This document shows, in pieces, positions 8,789 to 17,322 of a stretch of 64,000 nt of DNA. Origin of the DNA: Alistipes sp. (GTDB taxonomy: Bacteria > Bacteroidota > Bacteroidia > Bacteroidales > Rikenellaceae); the NCBI GenBank assembly GCA_017379015.1, contig JAFNXN010000005.1, positions 104,027 to 168,026 of the forward strand. Direction: 5' to 3'. The stretch's first letter is position 1. Every line of letters starts with the position of its first letter. Made by a program: the position numbers and the translations under genes. A model generated the notes under the pieces. The model saw nothing but the letters and a program-made list of their open reading frames with translations, was not told where the DNA came from and did not search any database.

Positions 8789-10831
8789 ATGAAGAGATAC
8801 GTAATAATCATCGCCATGCTAGTGGCAATAAGTGGTTGCACAAAAGATATTGAGCCACTTGCACCCACAACACCACCATCTACAATAGCTCCAATCCCCG
8901 AGGGTAGCAACCAAGGTGAGATGATCATCAAGTTTAAGCCCGAGATGGAGAGTATTCTGGATGCTACACTCACACGCTCTGGCGAGTGCGCCACACGCTC
9001 TGGAATACCCTCGACAGATGAGGTGCTAGAGATCCTCAACGCCTACTCTTTTGAGCGAGTATTTCCCCTAGACCCACGCCACGAGGAGCGCACACGCGAG
9101 GCGGGCCTGCACCTATGGTATATCGTTAAGTTTGACACAAGCGAAGATCTCGAGAGTGCATATAAGCGTCTGTCACAACTTGGCGAGGTGGACAAGGTAC
9201 AATGCAACAGAGAGATTGAGCGTGCCTACAACCCCTCGTCAGCACCCCGTTTCGTGAGTTGTGACGAGGCAATAGCTGCGGCAACGACACGTAGCTCGAC
9301 ACTACCATTTAACGATCCTGAGCTCTACCGCCAGTGGTGCTACATCAACGACGGCACTGCCACCTTTGCACAGGAGTGGGCAGGTGTGTTGGCTGGTTGC
9401 GATGCTGGTTGCGAGGAGGCATGGGAGCTATGCACGGGCGATGAGGAGATCATCGTAGCGGTATTCGATGAGGCTGTGATGTGGAGCCACCCCGACCTTC
9501 AGGATAACATCTGGATAAACGAGGGTGAGGAGCTTCACGCCGGCAAGGATGCCGATGGCAATGGATATGTTGACGACAAATATGGCTACAACTTCGTGCG
9601 TAACACAGGTGTTACGTCATGGACATCAAATGGCAGTACGGGACATGGCACACACGTAGCTGGAACAATAGCTGCGGTCAACGATAACGGCATAGGCTGC
9701 TCGGGCATCGCAGGTGGCGGCAAGGGCAACAAGGGTGTCAAGATCATGACATGCCAGCTCTTCGACGGCATGAACTCCTGCTCACTAGCCATGGAGGCGC
9801 GCGCCATGAAGTATGCTGCCGACAATGGTGCAGTGATCCTTCAGTGCTCATGGGGCTACAACTCATCGAAGGCAAACGCCATCCTCGGCTACACACCAGG
9901 ACCTGCTACGGAGGAGGAGTGGGCAGCCCTATACCCACTGGAGAAGGAGGCTATAGACTACTTCATCCACTGCGCAGGCTCGCCAAATGGAGTTATCGAC
10001 GGAGGCCTTGTGATCTTCGCCTCGGGAAATGAGTATGCTGCACAGTCATCGTTCCCTGCCGCCTACTCAAAGTGTATCTCCGTTTCGGCTCTCGCTGCCG
10101 ACTACACACCCGCCTCATACTCTAACTATGGCAAGGAGGTACTTCTCTCGGCACCAGGTGGCGATTTGGAGTACTACGGAACGCCAGGCGCGAACGACAA
10201 CATCTACGACGAAAATGGCATACTCCAAGAGCAGGGAGGCATCTACTCGACACTTGTTGTTAATGGCGTTGCTGGCTATGGCTACTACGAGGGAACATCT
10301 ATGGCATGTCCTCACGTCTCGGGTGTGGCGGCACTAGGTCTTGCATACGCCAAGCAGCAGAAGCGTCACTTTACCGCAGAGGAGTTTCGCGATTTGATGT
10401 ACGACACGGCACGCGACATTGATGAGTACTTCATAGGCGAAAAGCTATTCTACATGAACCACTCCTCGGCGGGAGCAGCACCCATGAAGATGATGCTAGG
10501 CGACTATCGCGGCAAGATGGGTCGATTAGTAGATGCTGGTGCGCTTCTTAAGGCTATTGATGGTAGCGGTCGCGATATGCGCTTACCTAATATATATATA
10601 GCACCCGGCACTACGCAGCAACTCAACCTTGAGAGATACATCGCACAGAGGGCTACGCAGGCAAGCGTAACAAACCAAGATATAGCGCGTGTAACACTCG
10701 AGAACAACATCCTTACCATTGAGGCTAAGGCCGTAGGACAGACATCGCTAAGCATAAGGTGCGAGGATGGCTCGACACACTATGCGACAATCACCGTACG
10801 CAAGGGTGCAAACGATAACGGATGGTTATAA
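8789..10831 (+). CDS. Lipoprotein subtilisin-like serine protease (S8 family)
   Basis: The 680-residue lipoprotein (signal MKRYVIIIAMLVAISGC) has a propeptide-like region (GEMIIKFKPE near 43) and a full S8 catalytic domain. The triad reads Asp227 (IIVAVFDEAVMWSHPDL), His286 (GSTGHGTHVAGTIAA) and Ser504 (GTSMACPHVSGVAAL), with oxyanion Asn414 (FASGNEY). The Asp motif is D-E-A instead of the usual D-[ST]-G, but the triad is intact. After residue 600 there is a small Big-like beta domain. A membrane-anchored protease inside a SusCD operon, with LRR and BACON proteins and no glycosidase, supports protein or peptide as the substrate of the locus. Confidence 0.95.
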   Translation: MKRYVIIIAMLVAISGCTKDIEPLAPTTPPSTIAPIPEGSNQGEMIIKFKPEMESILDATLTRSGECATRSGIPSTDEVLEILNAYSFERVFPLDPRHEERTREAGLHLWYIVKFDTSEDLESAYKRLSQLGEVDKVQCNREIERAYNPSSAPRFVSCDEAIAAATTRSSTLPFNDPELYRQWCYINDGTATFAQEWAGVLAGCDAGCEEAWELCTGDEEIIVAVFDEAVMWSHPDLQDNIWINEGEELHAGKDADGNGYVDDKYGYNFVRNTGVTSWTSNGSTGHGTHVAGTIAAVNDNGIGCSGIAGGGKGNKGVKIMTCQLFDGMNSCSLAMEARAMKYAADNGAVILQCSWGYNSSKANAILGYTPGPATEEEWAALYPLEKEAIDYFIHCAGSPNGVIDGGLVIFASGNEYAAQSSFPAAYSKCISVSALAADYTPASYSNYGKEVLLSAPGGDLEYYGTPGANDNIYDENGILQEQGGIYSTLVVNGVAGYGYYEGTSMACPHVSGVAALGLAYAKQQKRHFTAEEFRDLMYDTARDIDEYFIGEKLFYMNHSSAGAAPMKMMLGDYRGKMGRLVDAGALLKAIDGSGRDMRLPNIYIAPGTTQQLNLERYIAQRATQASVTNQDIARVTLENNILTIEAKAVGQTSLSIRCEDGSTHYATITVRKGANDNGWL

Positions 10832-10834
10832 CAG

Positions 10835-11623
10835 GTGAAGAGGCTTAGTTACATAGTACTTACGCTTGCATCGCTACTCAACGTGGCGACACTCTCGGCA
10901 CAGCTAAGCACGCTGCCCACGCGCCAGCAACTCGATAGCATGGCAAACCCATCGCTCTCGACAACAGCATCGCGAGGCATACGTGCAGACAAGGAGCATG
11001 TTGAGCTGGGTGAGATCGACGGCACGAGGAGCATCAGCATTGAGTTTCTTCTGCGCAACACCACATCTCGGAGCGTAACAATAAAGGAGTATCGCTCGAC
11101 ATGCGGCTGTCTACGCGTAGAGAGCCACCCAACAACACTCCACGCGGGCGAGTCAACCACCCTACGTGCTACACTCACCCCCTCGGGACATAACGGAGCG
11201 TATGAACGACGCATATTGGTATATACCTCGCTTGACGAGAAACATCCCACAGAGCGACTATCGGTAAGCTACACGCTGCACTCAAGCGATAAGTTTGCGC
11301 ACCTCACTCGACAGATGGGACCTCTGCGCATGAGCCGCAAGGGCGTGCTACTCGACAACCTTAAGGTGGGCACAACACGCACTGAGCGCATCATCGTGGC
11401 AAATACGAGCGATAAGAGCATAACGCTGAGTGCTAGACCAACAATCGAGGGTCTGCAATTCAGCCTCAAGCCCACGACGCTTAAACCCGACGAGCAGGGC
11501 GAGATAACGATTAGCTACACGCCTGAGCAACTCCCCGAGAAGAACCTTGAGACGATGCTGATCGTAGAGGGCATCGAAGCAAAACCTACAGATAGAATGA
11601 TCCGAATAATTTTAAAGAGATAG
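10835..11623 (+). CDS. DUF1573 domain protein, secreted
   Basis: The 262-residue protein starts with GTG at 10835 (read as Met), followed by KRLSYIVLTLASLLNVATLSA|Q, a signal peptide without lipobox Cys. The spacing to the previous stop is 3 bases, as between the preceding genes, which supports the GTG start. DUF1573 features are FLLRNTTSRSVTIKEYRSTCGCLRV near residue 75 and the following TTLRATLTPSGHNGAYERRI; a second similar Ig-like unit follows (VANTSDKSITLS). DUF1573 proteins are periplasmic or surface beta-sandwich proteins of unknown exact role that often accompany SusCD systems. The family's SCGCT motif is TCGCL here. Confidence 0.85.
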   Translation: MKRLSYIVLTLASLLNVATLSAQLSTLPTRQQLDSMANPSLSTTASRGIRADKEHVELGEIDGTRSISIEFLLRNTTSRSVTIKEYRSTCGCLRVESHPTTLHAGESTTLRATLTPSGHNGAYERRILVYTSLDEKHPTERLSVSYTLHSSDKFAHLTRQMGPLRMSRKGVLLDNLKVGTTRTERIIVANTSDKSITLSARPTIEGLQFSLKPTTLKPDEQGEITISYTPEQLPEKNLETMLIVEGIEAKPTDRMIRIILKR

Positions 11624-11625
11624 AT

Positions 11626-12072
11626 ATGAGACTATTAAGAGTACTACTTATGGCGACTATCGCACTCTGCACATGCGCATCGTGTGGCAAGGAGGCACCA
11701 TTTGAGGATGTCACACAGAAAGATACTACTGTGACATACAGCACGATTGAGGGTTGCTGGCAACTCACACACCTCGATGGAATGGAGCTACTCGCCGAGA
11801 CGATGCTATATGCCAAGTTCTCGCGCCACGATCGCAGCTTCGAGCTATGGGATAACATAGGCTCGATGTATATGCGCAAGAGCACAGGCTACTTCACGAT
11901 CACCCAAGATGAGAGTGGCGCATGCTGGCTAAGTGGCAGATACGATAATGGCGTAGGCGACTGGATGGAGGAGTATCGCATTGAGATGCTTGACGCAGAG
12001 AGGATGCAGCTTAGGGCAACAAGCTGCATGGAGTTTAAGCGCATAGAGAGACTACCCGAATTTAACCAATAA
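11626..12072 (+). CDS. Small lipocalin-like lipoprotein
   Basis: The 148-residue product has a lipoprotein signal (MRLLRVLLMATIALCTCASC). The mature part begins an antiparallel beta pattern with IEGCWQLTHLDG near residue 42, resembling the G-x-W start of lipocalin-like and META-type domains common in Bacteroidetes, and later strands include FELWDNIGSMYMRKSTGYF and YRIEMLDAERMQLR. It follows the DUF1573 gene by 2 bases and precedes the next lipoprotein by 12. No enzymatic motif is visible; a ligand-binding or structural role in the surface complex is a guess. Confidence 0.7.
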   Translation: MRLLRVLLMATIALCTCASCGKEAPFEDVTQKDTTVTYSTIEGCWQLTHLDGMELLAETMLYAKFSRHDRSFELWDNIGSMYMRKSTGYFTITQDESGACWLSGRYDNGVGDWMEEYRIEMLDAERMQLRATSCMEFKRIERLPEFNQ

Positions 12073-12084
12073 CACAATAACTTT

Positions 12085-14529
12085 ATGAGACTACACCAAT
12101 TAGCAGCTACCCTACTGGTAGCTATGGTTGCGCTTGTCGGCACAAGTTGCGACAAACCACAAACGGAGATACCCGTAAATAAGCCTACGATAGGTATTCT
12201 TGATCCTACGTTTGACCATACAACAATGAGTGCAAAGGTGATGATTGCACCCTCGACAGATGCTACAGCATGGTACTGGTGCGTAACTGAGGCATCGGAG
12301 ACCTCTGAGCCAAACTATACAAAGGTTGAGGGCGCAGCAGCCCAGGAGGTCGAGTTTAAGGCGACGTACGGCGTGGAGTACACCATCAAGGCTTATGCCG
12401 AGAATAAAGCTGGTAAGAGCGACATCGCCGAGAAGAGATTTTGCGCTATGCCCGAGGGCGAGGTGGCAGTTGCTCTTGGCGAGGTTACACTCCATGAGGA
12501 GAGTATGCACGCCATGATAACAGTCTACCCCTCAAAGGCGACTACAAAGTGGTACTGGGGCGTTGTCGACTCAGAGGATGAGAGTGCTCAAATCGAGTGG
12601 ACTGCCGACGAGTACGCCAACGAGAAGGTTGTGACATTCAACTATGAGTGGGGCAAGCGACTTGTGTTCAAGGCCTATGCCGAGTGTGGCACAATCACAA
12701 GCGACGTGGTATCGAAAGAGGTCTATTTTGCCCCTGCAATTCCAACAATCTCCGTATCGAAGCCCCACTTCGATGAGGCAGCGATGAGCGTCAGCTTCGA
12801 CGTCACACCATCCGAGGATACAGACCACTGGTACTGGGGTATCTACGATGATGCCTTAGATGCAAACTACAACGTTGAGGAGGGCAGCGAGGCTAAGAGC
12901 GTAGAGTTTAAGGTTGAGTACGACAAGGAGTACCAGTTTATCTTCCGCACCGAGAACGCTATTAACGAGGGTGAGGAGAAGATCGTGGACTTCTACGTTA
13001 TCTCGCCTGTGGCCGACATAACCATCGAGAACCTCACGGCATATACGCTTGATGCCGTAGTGAGCAAGAAGGAGCACTGCGTGCGCTATGTGGCGGGTGC
13101 TGTACACACCTCGGCATTCGACCGTAACATCTTCATCGAGCAGGCACAGTCATCGCTAAATCCTGACCCAAGCTACCCATTTGCCGTGTTCAACTCTGCC
13201 ACCGAGAGCCGCACATTCTCGGAGCAGGACCTCGTGCGCAACTCACGCACCGATAGCTCGGAGAGTGCTGGTATCATGCTTACTTCAGGCACGTCATACA
13301 CCATCGCCGTATATGGCGAGGATGCAAATGGTAACTACAACGTTACAACCAAGGAGGTAGTAATCCCCGCAGCAGAGATCAACGGCAACATTGACCTTAC
13401 TATCGAGATGGGCGAGATTACCGAGACATCGGCAATAGCAACAGTAAGTGCCGCAGAGCCTTGCAAGCTCATCATGGGCTGTGTAGATCCCGAGATCACC
13501 AAGGCCGACACAGAGGACCCATTCGACTTTACAACTGCCTCTGAGGAGGAGATCAAGGAGTTCCTCGCTACCACAGCGCGCGCCGTGCCATCGATCTACA
13601 GCGAACCTATCACTCGCATGCTTGGCGACCGTCTTGCCATCGACCATACATACTTCGCGTATGCAATAGCAGTTAAAGATGGTAAGATTGGCGAGGTGAC
13701 ATACACTGAGTTCAAGACCAAGCGTCCTTCGCTTACGGGCATAGCTAAGATTACCGGTGCAACTATCGAGCCTCAGACAACACACGAGATACTTAGCGTG
13801 AAGCTCACGACCGACCAGAATGCTACAAAGGTCCGCCTATATGCAGCACCATCGAACGATCACCTTGCCTACGCCGACACTCTAGAGTTTGTGATGGATG
13901 CCGATAGCTACCAGAACTACCGCGAGGAGTATGAGGTTGTCGATGGCGTGGCTACAGGCATCGTAGATGTTTACCACCCTGGCGACAAATACTATATCTA
14001 TGCCTCGGCAGTAGATGCATCGGGACGCGCTGGCGAGATGGTCTGTGTGGCTCGCATGGCTGGCTACGATACCGACTACTACACCACCATGGAGGAGATC
14101 ATCGAAGAGGGCTCGTTGAGCTACAACGGCACTGGCACGGCAACACTCACCGCATCGGACATCAAGATTGTTGATGAGCGTGTAAACGTAACACTCACCG
14201 CGACCAACTTTAGCTCAAACGTAGATAAGGTGTGGTTCATGCGCCTTGCGAGCTGCAAGATTGCAGATATTGAGAACGAGGTTAAGTCTAACCTTGAAGA
14301 CTATGCCGAGATAGGCAAGATCTATGGCTCATACAAGATCGTTAAGGAGGGCTGGGCATATAAGTACGTTGATGACCTCGAGAACTCGTTTGACCCTAAG
14401 TTCGAGGCACTGTTGCAGTATAGCACAGCGTATGGTGGCGACATCATCGTGATGGTTATCCTCGACACTGCTGGCAAGGTAAATATACATAGCTACTTTG
14501 CTGGTGGCATAGGTGTTACAGAGATGTAA
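12085..14529 (+). CDS. Lipoprotein with tandem FN3/Ig-like repeats
   Basis: The 814-residue lipoprotein has a signal ending ALVGTSC. The N-terminal part carries at least three approximately 95-100-residue repeats, each with a W-Y-W core: ATAWYWCVTEAS near 55, TKWYWGVVDSED near 155 and DHWYWGIYDDA near 250, each followed by a segment like VEFKATYGVEYTIKAYAENKA. Later domains show related strands (YTIAVYGEDANGNYN, YFAYAIAVKDG). This is the last gene of the SusCD operon; a strong terminator follows at 14548. The repeated sandwich architecture suggests a spacer or adhesin; a later lipoprotein at 21751 has similar domains. Confidence 0.75.
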   Translation: MRLHQLAATLLVAMVALVGTSCDKPQTEIPVNKPTIGILDPTFDHTTMSAKVMIAPSTDATAWYWCVTEASETSEPNYTKVEGAAAQEVEFKATYGVEYTIKAYAENKAGKSDIAEKRFCAMPEGEVAVALGEVTLHEESMHAMITVYPSKATTKWYWGVVDSEDESAQIEWTADEYANEKVVTFNYEWGKRLVFKAYAECGTITSDVVSKEVYFAPAIPTISVSKPHFDEAAMSVSFDVTPSEDTDHWYWGIYDDALDANYNVEEGSEAKSVEFKVEYDKEYQFIFRTENAINEGEEKIVDFYVISPVADITIENLTAYTLDAVVSKKEHCVRYVAGAVHTSAFDRNIFIEQAQSSLNPDPSYPFAVFNSATESRTFSEQDLVRNSRTDSSESAGIMLTSGTSYTIAVYGEDANGNYNVTTKEVVIPAAEINGNIDLTIEMGEITETSAIATVSAAEPCKLIMGCVDPEITKADTEDPFDFTTASEEEIKEFLATTARAVPSIYSEPITRMLGDRLAIDHTYFAYAIAVKDGKIGEVTYTEFKTKRPSLTGIAKITGATIEPQTTHEILSVKLTTDQNATKVRLYAAPSNDHLAYADTLEFVMDADSYQNYREEYEVVDGVATGIVDVYHPGDKYYIYASAVDASGRAGEMVCVARMAGYDTDYYTTMEEIIEEGSLSYNGTGTATLTASDIKIVDERVNVTLTATNFSSNVDKVWFMRLASCKIADIENEVKSNLEDYAEIGKIYGSYKIVKEGWAYKYVDDLENSFDPKFEALLQYSTAYGGDIIVMVILDTAGKVNIHSYFAGGIGVTEM

Positions 14530-14547
14530 TAGAGGTACAATACTTAG

Positions 14548-14590
14548 AACAAGAGCGAGGGCCAGTGTGGTTCTCGCTCTTGTTTTATTT
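14548..14590 (+). terminator. Rho-independent terminator of the SusCD operon
   Basis: A perfect 12-bp stem (AACAAGAGCGAG at 14548-14559 with CTCGCTCTTGTT at 14573-14584) encloses a 13-base loop and is followed by TTTTATTT. It lies 18 bases after the last operon gene. Confidence 0.85.
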
Positions 14591-14633
14591 AAGAGTAGCA
14601 CGCAAACCGATGGTTTGCTAAAGGTAGAGGAAA

Positions 14634-14757
14634 GGAGGATTAGGGAGGCTAGGGAGGTTAAGGAGATTAGGGAGTTTAGGGAGTTTAAGGAGTTTAAAGG
14701 AATTAGAATAGACTCATTAAATTCCCTAATTTCTCTAAATTCCCTAAATTCACTAAT
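14634..14757. repeat. Inverted array of 9-bp tandem repeats
   Basis: From 14640 to 14702 there are seven head-to-tail 9-mers of the type TTAGGGAGT (variants TTAGGGAGG, CTAGGGAGG, TTAAGGAGA, TTAGGGAGT twice, TTAAGGAGT, TTAAAGGAA). After a short AATTAGAATAGACTCA spacer, 14717-14757 carries the reverse-complement type (ATTCCCTAA, TTTCTCTAA, ATTCCCTAA, ATTCACTAA). The two arms can fold into one long imperfect hairpin. Because the unit is 9 bp, both strands stay open for translation, but the possible peptides have no start context or known domain and are probably not genes. Confidence 0.85.
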
Positions 14758-14784
14758 CAGTGCATTAATTAGCCCCACGCCACT

Positions 14785-14908
14785 AATTTCTTGTCAGAGT
14801 GGTGCTAATGTGGTGCTGACACGAGAAAGCCCGGATGGGACATACATGACGTATTTCCCATTCGGGCTTTTGATTGAAGTGCCGCAGTAGTGCCACTATC
14901 ACAAGAAA
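14785..14908. repeat. Nested-palindrome element, copy a
   Basis: The outer arms are AATTTCTTGTCAGAGTGGTG at 14785 and GTAGTGCCACTATCACAAGA ending at 14908. The inner hairpin pairs AAAGCCCGGATGGGA (14826-14840) with TCCCATTCGGGCTTT (14856-14870) and has the apical motif ATAC-ATGAC-GTAT. It belongs to the family also seen at 14914, 39043, 44489, 44616, 44745 and 54081. The inner hairpin followed by TTTTGATT could act as a terminator. Confidence 0.85.
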
Positions 14909-14913
14909 GAAAC

Positions 14914-15042
14914 AATTTCTTGTCAGAGCGGTGCTAATTTGCCGCCGATGAAGAAATTGGGCTGGAAGGGACATACTAAGCGTATTTCCCTTTCAGCCCA
15001 ATGATTGAGGTGGCGAAGTAGCGCCACTATCACAAGAAATTT
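14914..15042. repeat. Nested-palindrome element, copy b
   Basis: This tandem neighbour of copy a has outer arms AATTTCTTGTCAGAGCGGTG (14914) and GCGCCACTATCACAAGAAAT (ending about 15041). The inner stem pairs ATTGGGCTGGAAGGGA (14956-14971) with TCCCTTTCAGCCCAAT (14987-15002), one G-T mismatch, with apical ATAC-TAAGC-GTAT. Its right end touches the lpxA stop codon at 15044. Inner stem bases differ from copy a while pairing is kept. Confidence 0.85.
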
Positions 15043-15043
15043 A

Positions 15044-15829
15044 TTATCTGCGTGACTGATACTGCTTGATAACACCACGCTTAGAGCTACGTATAAACTC
15101 GATAAGCTTGTTACGCTCGGGGCTCTCAGCAACCTCGGCCTCGGCCTTGTCGCAGCCCGCCATATAGTTGAGCTCGCTCTGGAACAACACGCGGCAGGTA
15201 TTGTGGATAGACTCGATCTGCTCCTCGCTAAAGCCACGACGCGAAAGACCAATCTTGTTGATACCAGCGTAGTGAGCCTCGCCATTAGTAACGATGATAA
15301 ATGGAGGAACATCCTGCACAAGAAGCGCACCACCCTGAATCATTGCGTGGTCGCCAACGCGAATCCACTGGTGGAGTGCTGCATGGCCACCGATAACTAC
15401 CCAGTCGCCAATCTCCACCTCGCCAGCGAGCGACACTCGGTTGGCTATGACGCAGTGGCTGCCGACAACATCGTCGTGAGCAACGTGAACATAGGCCATG
15501 AGCAGGTTGTGGTCGCCAACAACGGTAGTACCACGCGATGCAGTACCACGCGCAATAGTCACACACTCACGAATATCGTTGTAGTCGCCAATAACAGCTG
15601 TTGTCTGCTCGCCGGCAAACTTTAAGTCCTGAGGCAGGCAGGCGATACAAGCACCGGGATGCACCTTGTTACCCTTGCCAAGACGAGCACCATTATAGAT
15701 GATGGCGTGAGGACCAATCCAACAATCATCACCGATGACTACATCGCCCTCAACATAGGCAAATGGCTCGATGGTAACATTCTTACCAATCTTAGCATCG
15801 GGATGTACATAAGCTAAATTACTAATCAT
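15044..15829 (-). CDS. lpxA: UDP-N-acetylglucosamine acyltransferase LpxA
   Basis: LpxA transfers a 3-hydroxyacyl chain from ACP to UDP-GlcNAc, the first step of lipid A synthesis in the cytoplasm. The start chosen is ATG at 15829 (MISNLAYVHPDAKIGKNVTI), giving 261 residues, close to the E. coli length of 262; a longer frame upstream would overlap the preceding gene. The protein is a left-handed beta helix of hexapeptide repeats (IGDDCWIGPHAII), with the expected catalytic His in LLMAYVHVAHDDVVG and a C-terminal helical region. It lies 23 bases downstream of lpxC-fabZ, an order usual in Bacteroidetes. Confidence 0.96.
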   Translation of the reverse strand: MISNLAYVHPDAKIGKNVTIEPFAYVEGDVVIGDDCWIGPHAIIYNGARLGKGNKVHPGACIACLPQDLKFAGEQTTAVIGDYNDIRECVTIARGTASRGTTVVGDHNLLMAYVHVAHDDVVGSHCVIANRVSLAGEVEIGDWVVIGGHAALHQWIRVGDHAMIQGGALLVQDVPPFIIVTNGEAHYAGINKIGLSRRGFSEEQIESIHNTCRVLFQSELNYMAGCDKAEAEVAESPERNKLIEFIRSSKRGVIKQYQSRR

Positions 15830-15852
15830 AATAACACGTATTAAGTCTAGGA

Positions 15853-17238
15853 TTAACGATTCTTTGCAATCTGTGCTGTGAGCACCGCCTCGCAAGCAAG
15901 CTGACCGCCAACAAATGCCTTACACTCTGCGGTGCAGATGCCACGACGGAAGTCGGTGATGTGGCACTCGAGTTGAAGTGTGTCGCCAGGGACAACCTTA
16001 CGCTTCCACTTCACGCCATCTGCCTTGAGGAAGTATGTCGAGTAGTGCTCAGGATCCTCAACCTTGCTTAGGACAAGGATGCCGCAACACTGCGCCAACG
16101 CCTCGATGATAAGCACACCAGGCATCACAGGCTCCTCGGGGAAGTGACCCACGAAGAAAGGCTCGTTCATCGACACCTGCTTGATACCACCAATGGCATT
16201 CTCCTCGATGTGGAAGACACGGTCGACAAGCAAGAATGGAGGGCGGTGTGGCAGACGTGCCTTGATCTGGTTGATATCGAGGAGTGGCTGCTCCTTAGAG
16301 CTATACTTGAACGATGGCTTCTCGCCGCTGCGACGTATCGAACGGCTGAGCTCCTTCATAAACTCGGTATTGGCAAAGTGGCCAGGACGTGTAGCCCACA
16401 CACGACCCTTGATACGCATGCCTAGGAGGGCAAAGTCGCCAAGGAGATCGAGGAGCTTGTGGCGTGCAAGCTCGTTTGTGGCACGCAGCTGCTGGTTGTT
16501 AAGATAACCGCCAGTGATGCGGATGTCATCCTTGCCGAAGATCTTCTTGAGGTGGTCAAGCTGCTCGTCGGATACAGGGTTCTCAACAACTACGATAGCG
16601 TTGTCGAGGTCGCCACCCTTGATGAGGTTCATCTTCATGAGAGGCTCAAGCTCGTGCAAGAAGACAAACGTACGACACATAGCGATCTTCTCGGCGTAGT
16701 CGTCCGAGGGGTTATATACAGAGTACTGGTTGCCCACAACCTTAGAGTTGTAATCGACGTGTACCGATACCGAGAACTCGTCATCGGGATATATCACGAT
16801 GGCAACACCCTTCTCAGGGAGTGTGTAGACCTGCTTCTCTGTCACCTCATAATATTTGCGCTCTGCGGTCTGCTCCACAGTGCCCACCTCCAAGATACGC
16901 GCTGCATACTCACGCGCCGAGCCATCCATGATAGGTGTCTCAGGGGCATTGATCTCAACAATAGCGTTATCGACCTCTAGGGTCCAGAGTGCCGACATGA
17001 TGTGCTCGATGGTGCTCACCTTAGCCTCACCACGCTCGATGGTTGTGCCACGCGAAGTGTCGGTAACAAACTCACAGAGAGCAGGAACCTCGGGGCAACC
17101 CTCAATATCAACACGACGGAAAACTATACCTGTATTATCCTCGGCGGGACAAACTCTCATATTTACCTGCAAACCAGTATGCAGTCCCTTACCCTCGAAA
17201 GAGATCGGAGCGGCAAGGGTACGTTGTTTAATAGCCAT
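15853..17238 (-). CDS. lpxC/fabZ: Bifunctional UDP-3-O-acyl-GlcNAc deacetylase / 3-hydroxyacyl-ACP dehydratase
   Basis: This 461-residue protein fuses LpxC (about residues 1-305), the zinc deacetylase committing to lipid A, with FabZ (about 315-461), the dehydratase of fatty acid synthesis. LpxC motifs are ISFEGKGLHTG, the zinc-site region STIEHIMSALWTLEVDNA and RVWATRPGHFANTEF. FabZ begins IKARLPHRPPFLLVDRVF and has the catalytic His and Glu in VGHFPEEPVMPGVLIIEALA. The fusion is characteristic of Bacteroidetes. It is the first gene of an lpxC-fabZ/lpxA transcript with a TATATTTG promoter box just upstream on the minus strand. Confidence 0.98.
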   Translation of the reverse strand: MAIKQRTLAAPISFEGKGLHTGLQVNMRVCPAEDNTGIVFRRVDIEGCPEVPALCEFVTDTSRGTTIERGEAKVSTIEHIMSALWTLEVDNAIVEINAPETPIMDGSAREYAARILEVGTVEQTAERKYYEVTEKQVYTLPEKGVAIVIYPDDEFSVSVHVDYNSKVVGNQYSVYNPSDDYAEKIAMCRTFVFLHELEPLMKMNLIKGGDLDNAIVVVENPVSDEQLDHLKKIFGKDDIRITGGYLNNQQLRATNELARHKLLDLLGDFALLGMRIKGRVWATRPGHFANTEFMKELSRSIRRSGEKPSFKYSSKEQPLLDINQIKARLPHRPPFLLVDRVFHIEENAIGGIKQVSMNEPFFVGHFPEEPVMPGVLIIEALAQCCGILVLSKVEDPEHYSTYFLKADGVKWKRKVVPGDTLQLECHITDFRRGICTAECKAFVGGQLACEAVLTAQIAKNR

Positions 17239-17266
17239 TACGATAAATTTTTAAATATATCACGCG

Positions 17267-17274
17267 CAAATATA
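17267..17274 (-). promoter_or_regulatory. Bacteroidetes -7 box of lpxC-fabZ
   Basis: CAAATATA on the + strand reads TATATTTG on the minus strand, matching TAnnTTTG, 28 bases before the lpxC-fabZ start. No convincing -33 box was seen. Confidence 0.5.
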
Positions 17275-17296
17275 CAAATTTTCTCAAAAAAATTAC

Positions 17297-17304
17297 TATT
17301 TTTG
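17297..17304 (+). promoter_or_regulatory. Bacteroidetes -7 box of the TonB-like gene
   Basis: TATTTTTG matches TAnnTTTG and ends 18 bases before the ATG at 17323. It is divergent to the lpxC promoter, with only 22 bases between the two boxes. Confidence 0.45.
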
Positions 17305-17322
17305 CTCGGAAATAATGTGGTT

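Noticed and set aside
14513-14890. Open frame with coiled-coil-like repeats over the 9-bp array
   Set aside because: It starts inside the previous gene, crosses its terminator and the repeat elements, and both strands are equally open, as expected for a 9-bp repeat.
14634-15042. CRISPR array
   Set aside because: No regularly spaced identical repeats with unique spacers and no cas genes; units are contiguous 9-mers and palindromic elements.
17002-17322. Longer N-terminus for the TonB-like protein
   Set aside because: The upstream part lies antisense within lpxC and before the promoter box; ATG 17323 gives a typical TonB layout.
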